Positions 62,375-64,000 of a stretch of DNA of 64,000 nt are shown here, one piece after another (position 1 is the stretch's first letter; each line of letters begins with the position of its first letter). This DNA comes from Siphonodentalium dalli (lineage: Eukaryota; Mollusca; Scaphopoda; Gadilida; Siphonodentaliidae). Under the pieces are notes generated by a model. That model was given only the letters and a program-made list of their open reading frames with translations. It was not told the origin of the DNA and made no database searches. A program made the position numbers and the translations under genes. The stretch spans positions 38,304,426 through 38,368,425 of the forward strand of contig CP136064.1 of assembly GCA_032622095.1 (NCBI GenBank), written 5' to 3'.

Positions 62375-64000
62375 ATGGTTGAGTTATCGATTTCAAGTTT
62401 ACATTTAATCATCGTTTTATCAAGTTATTTGGACAGAGAAAAGCTTCCTAGTCAGTCCCACAATTTGGTCAGTTCTGGTGTGATATGGAAACGAGCACTA
62501 GTCAGTAGTGGTGTTGGACTGGGAACCAGTCATCTTACGGTTGAGTTATCGATTTCAAGTTTATATTTAATCATCGTTTTATCAAGTTATTTGGACAGAG
62601 AACAGCTTTCTAGTCAGTCCCACTAATTGGTCAGTTCTGGTGTGATATGAAAACTAGCACTAGCCAGTAGTGGTGTTGGACTGGGAACCAGTCATCTTAT
62701 GTTTGAGTTACCAATTTGAAGTTAATATCTGTTCATCATTTTATCAATTTTGACAGAGAAAAGCTTCCTAGTCAGTCCCACTATTTAGTCAGTTCTGGTG
62801 TGATATGAAAACTAGCACTAGCCAGTAGTGGTGCTGGACTGGGAACCAGTCATCTTATGGTTGAGTTATCGATTTCAAGTTTACATTTAATCATCGTTTT
62901 ATCAAGTTATTTGGACAGAGAACAGCTTTCTAGTCAGTCCCACAATTTGGTCAGTTCTGGTGTGATATGAAAACTAGCACTAGCCAGTAGTGGTGTTGGA
63001 CTGGGAACCAGTCATCTTATGTTTGAGTTACCAATTTGAAGTTAATATTTGTTCATCATTTTATCAATTTTGACAGAGAAAAGCTTCCTAGTCAGTCCCA
63101 CTATTTAGTCAGTTCTGGTGTGATATGAAAACTAGCACTAGCCAGTAGTGGTGGTGGACTGGGAACCAGTCATCTTATGGTTGAGTTATCGATTTCAAGT
63201 TTACATTTAGTCATCGTTTTATCAAGTTATTTTGACAGAGAAAAGCTTCCTAGTCAGTCCCACAATTTGGTCAGATCTGGTGTGATATGGAAACAAGCAC
63301 TAGCCAGTAGTGGTGTTGGACTGGGAACCAGTCATCTTATGGTTGAGTTATCGATTTCAAGTTTATATTTAATCATCGTTTTATCAAGTTATTTGGACAG
63401 AGAACAGCTTTCTAGTCAGTCCCACAATTTGGTCAGTTCTGGTGTGATATGAAAACTAGCACTAGCTAGTAGTGGTGTTGGACTGGGAACCAGTCATCTT
63501 ATGTTTGAGTTACCAATTTGAAGTTAATATTTGTCCATCATTTTATCAATTTTGACAGAGAAAAGCTTCCTAGTCAGTCCCACTATTTAGTCAGTTCTGG
63601 TGTGATATGAAAACTAGCACTAGCCAGTAGTGGTGCTGGACTGGGAACCAGTCATCTTATGGTTGAGTTATCGATTTCAAGTTTACATTTAATCATCGTT
63701 TTATCAAGTTATTTGGACAGAGAAAAGCTTCCTAGTCAGTCCCACAATTTGGTCAGTTCTGGTGTGATATGGAAACTAGCACTAGCCAGTAGTGGTGTTG
63801 GACTGGGAACCAGTCATCTTACGGTTGAGTTATCGATTTAAAGTTTATATTTAATCATCGTTTTATCAAGTTATTCGGACAGAGAACAGCTTTCTAGTCA
63901 GTCCCACTAATTGGTCAGTTCTGGTGTGATATGAAAACTAGCACTAGCCAGTAGTGGTGCTGGACTGGGAACCAGTCATCTTATGGTTGAGTTATCGATT

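Larger units (their letters stand above)
46007..64000 (+). repeat. Satellite block X (homogeneous, right edge truncated)
   Basis: About 112 monomers after the S-following monomers, with no foreign insertion. Mostly A-B-C (482 bp) and A-B (324 bp) blocks assembled into the 1770-bp and 2864-bp higher-order repeats. HindIII sites (AAGCTT) lie in A and C but not B monomers. Each monomer contains GACTGG-GAA-CCAGTC, a 6-bp dyad. The block continues past the window. Confidence 0.97.

Noticed and set aside
46007-64000. CENP-B box in the satellite monomer
   Set aside because: No match to the TTCG....A..CGGG pattern in the consensus monomers; a centromeric role cannot be claimed from sequence alone.

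Overview
The window looks like eukaryotic, AT-rich, gene-poor heterochromatin from an invertebrate, probably a mollusc and perhaps a bivalve. The lineage is inferred from an embedded repeat of the bivalve 'pearl'/Helentron-associated kind: tandem cores of about 150 bp, an ACGG/ACAG microsatellite and a terminal hairpin. I find no convincing protein-coding gene, rRNA, tRNA, CRISPR array or prokaryotic feature.

About two thirds of the window is one satellite family with monomers of about 162 or 158 bp. The blocks are 1-3643, 7041-10134, 10283-11977, 15294-15872, 22081-24220, 26391-27705, 29877-36984, 39121-39397, 41034-43871 and 46007-64000. Three main monomer types (A 162 bp, B 162 bp, C 158 bp) build several nested higher-order repeats: A-B-C 482 bp, 967 bp, 1445 bp, 1770 bp, 2864 bp, and a 3485-bp unit that contains non-satellite DNA. 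Every monomer has the same orientation. The right-hand block is the most homogeneous and runs off the window edge.

Inside the satellite sit five copies of a 2.1-2.2 kb non-satellite unit, called S here (15873-22080, 24221-26390, 27706-29876, 36985-39120, 43872-46006). All five have the same satellite junctions and the same diverged flanking monomers, so S spread with the satellite as part of a composite repeat and not by independent insertion.

Four kinds of mobile element interrupt the array. E1 (3644-7040) has 31-bp imperfect terminal inverted repeats and a 7-bp target duplication, and carries strong internal palindromes. E2 (11978-15293) and E3 (17444-21531, inside S copy 1) are giant foldback elements with inverted arms of about 0.9-1.3 kb, TAG...CTA termini and apparent 3-bp target duplications. 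E4 (39398-41033) is a pearl/Helentron-like element with a hairpin at each end. A truncated relative of E4 lies at 10135-10282 and shares E4's right-hand junction with the satellite.

Open frames of 60-145 codons recur through the satellite only because the A and B monomers are 54 codons long. They are not regarded as genes. A 123-codon frame is repeated in the S copies, but the differences I read are all amino-acid changing, which argues against selection on a protein.
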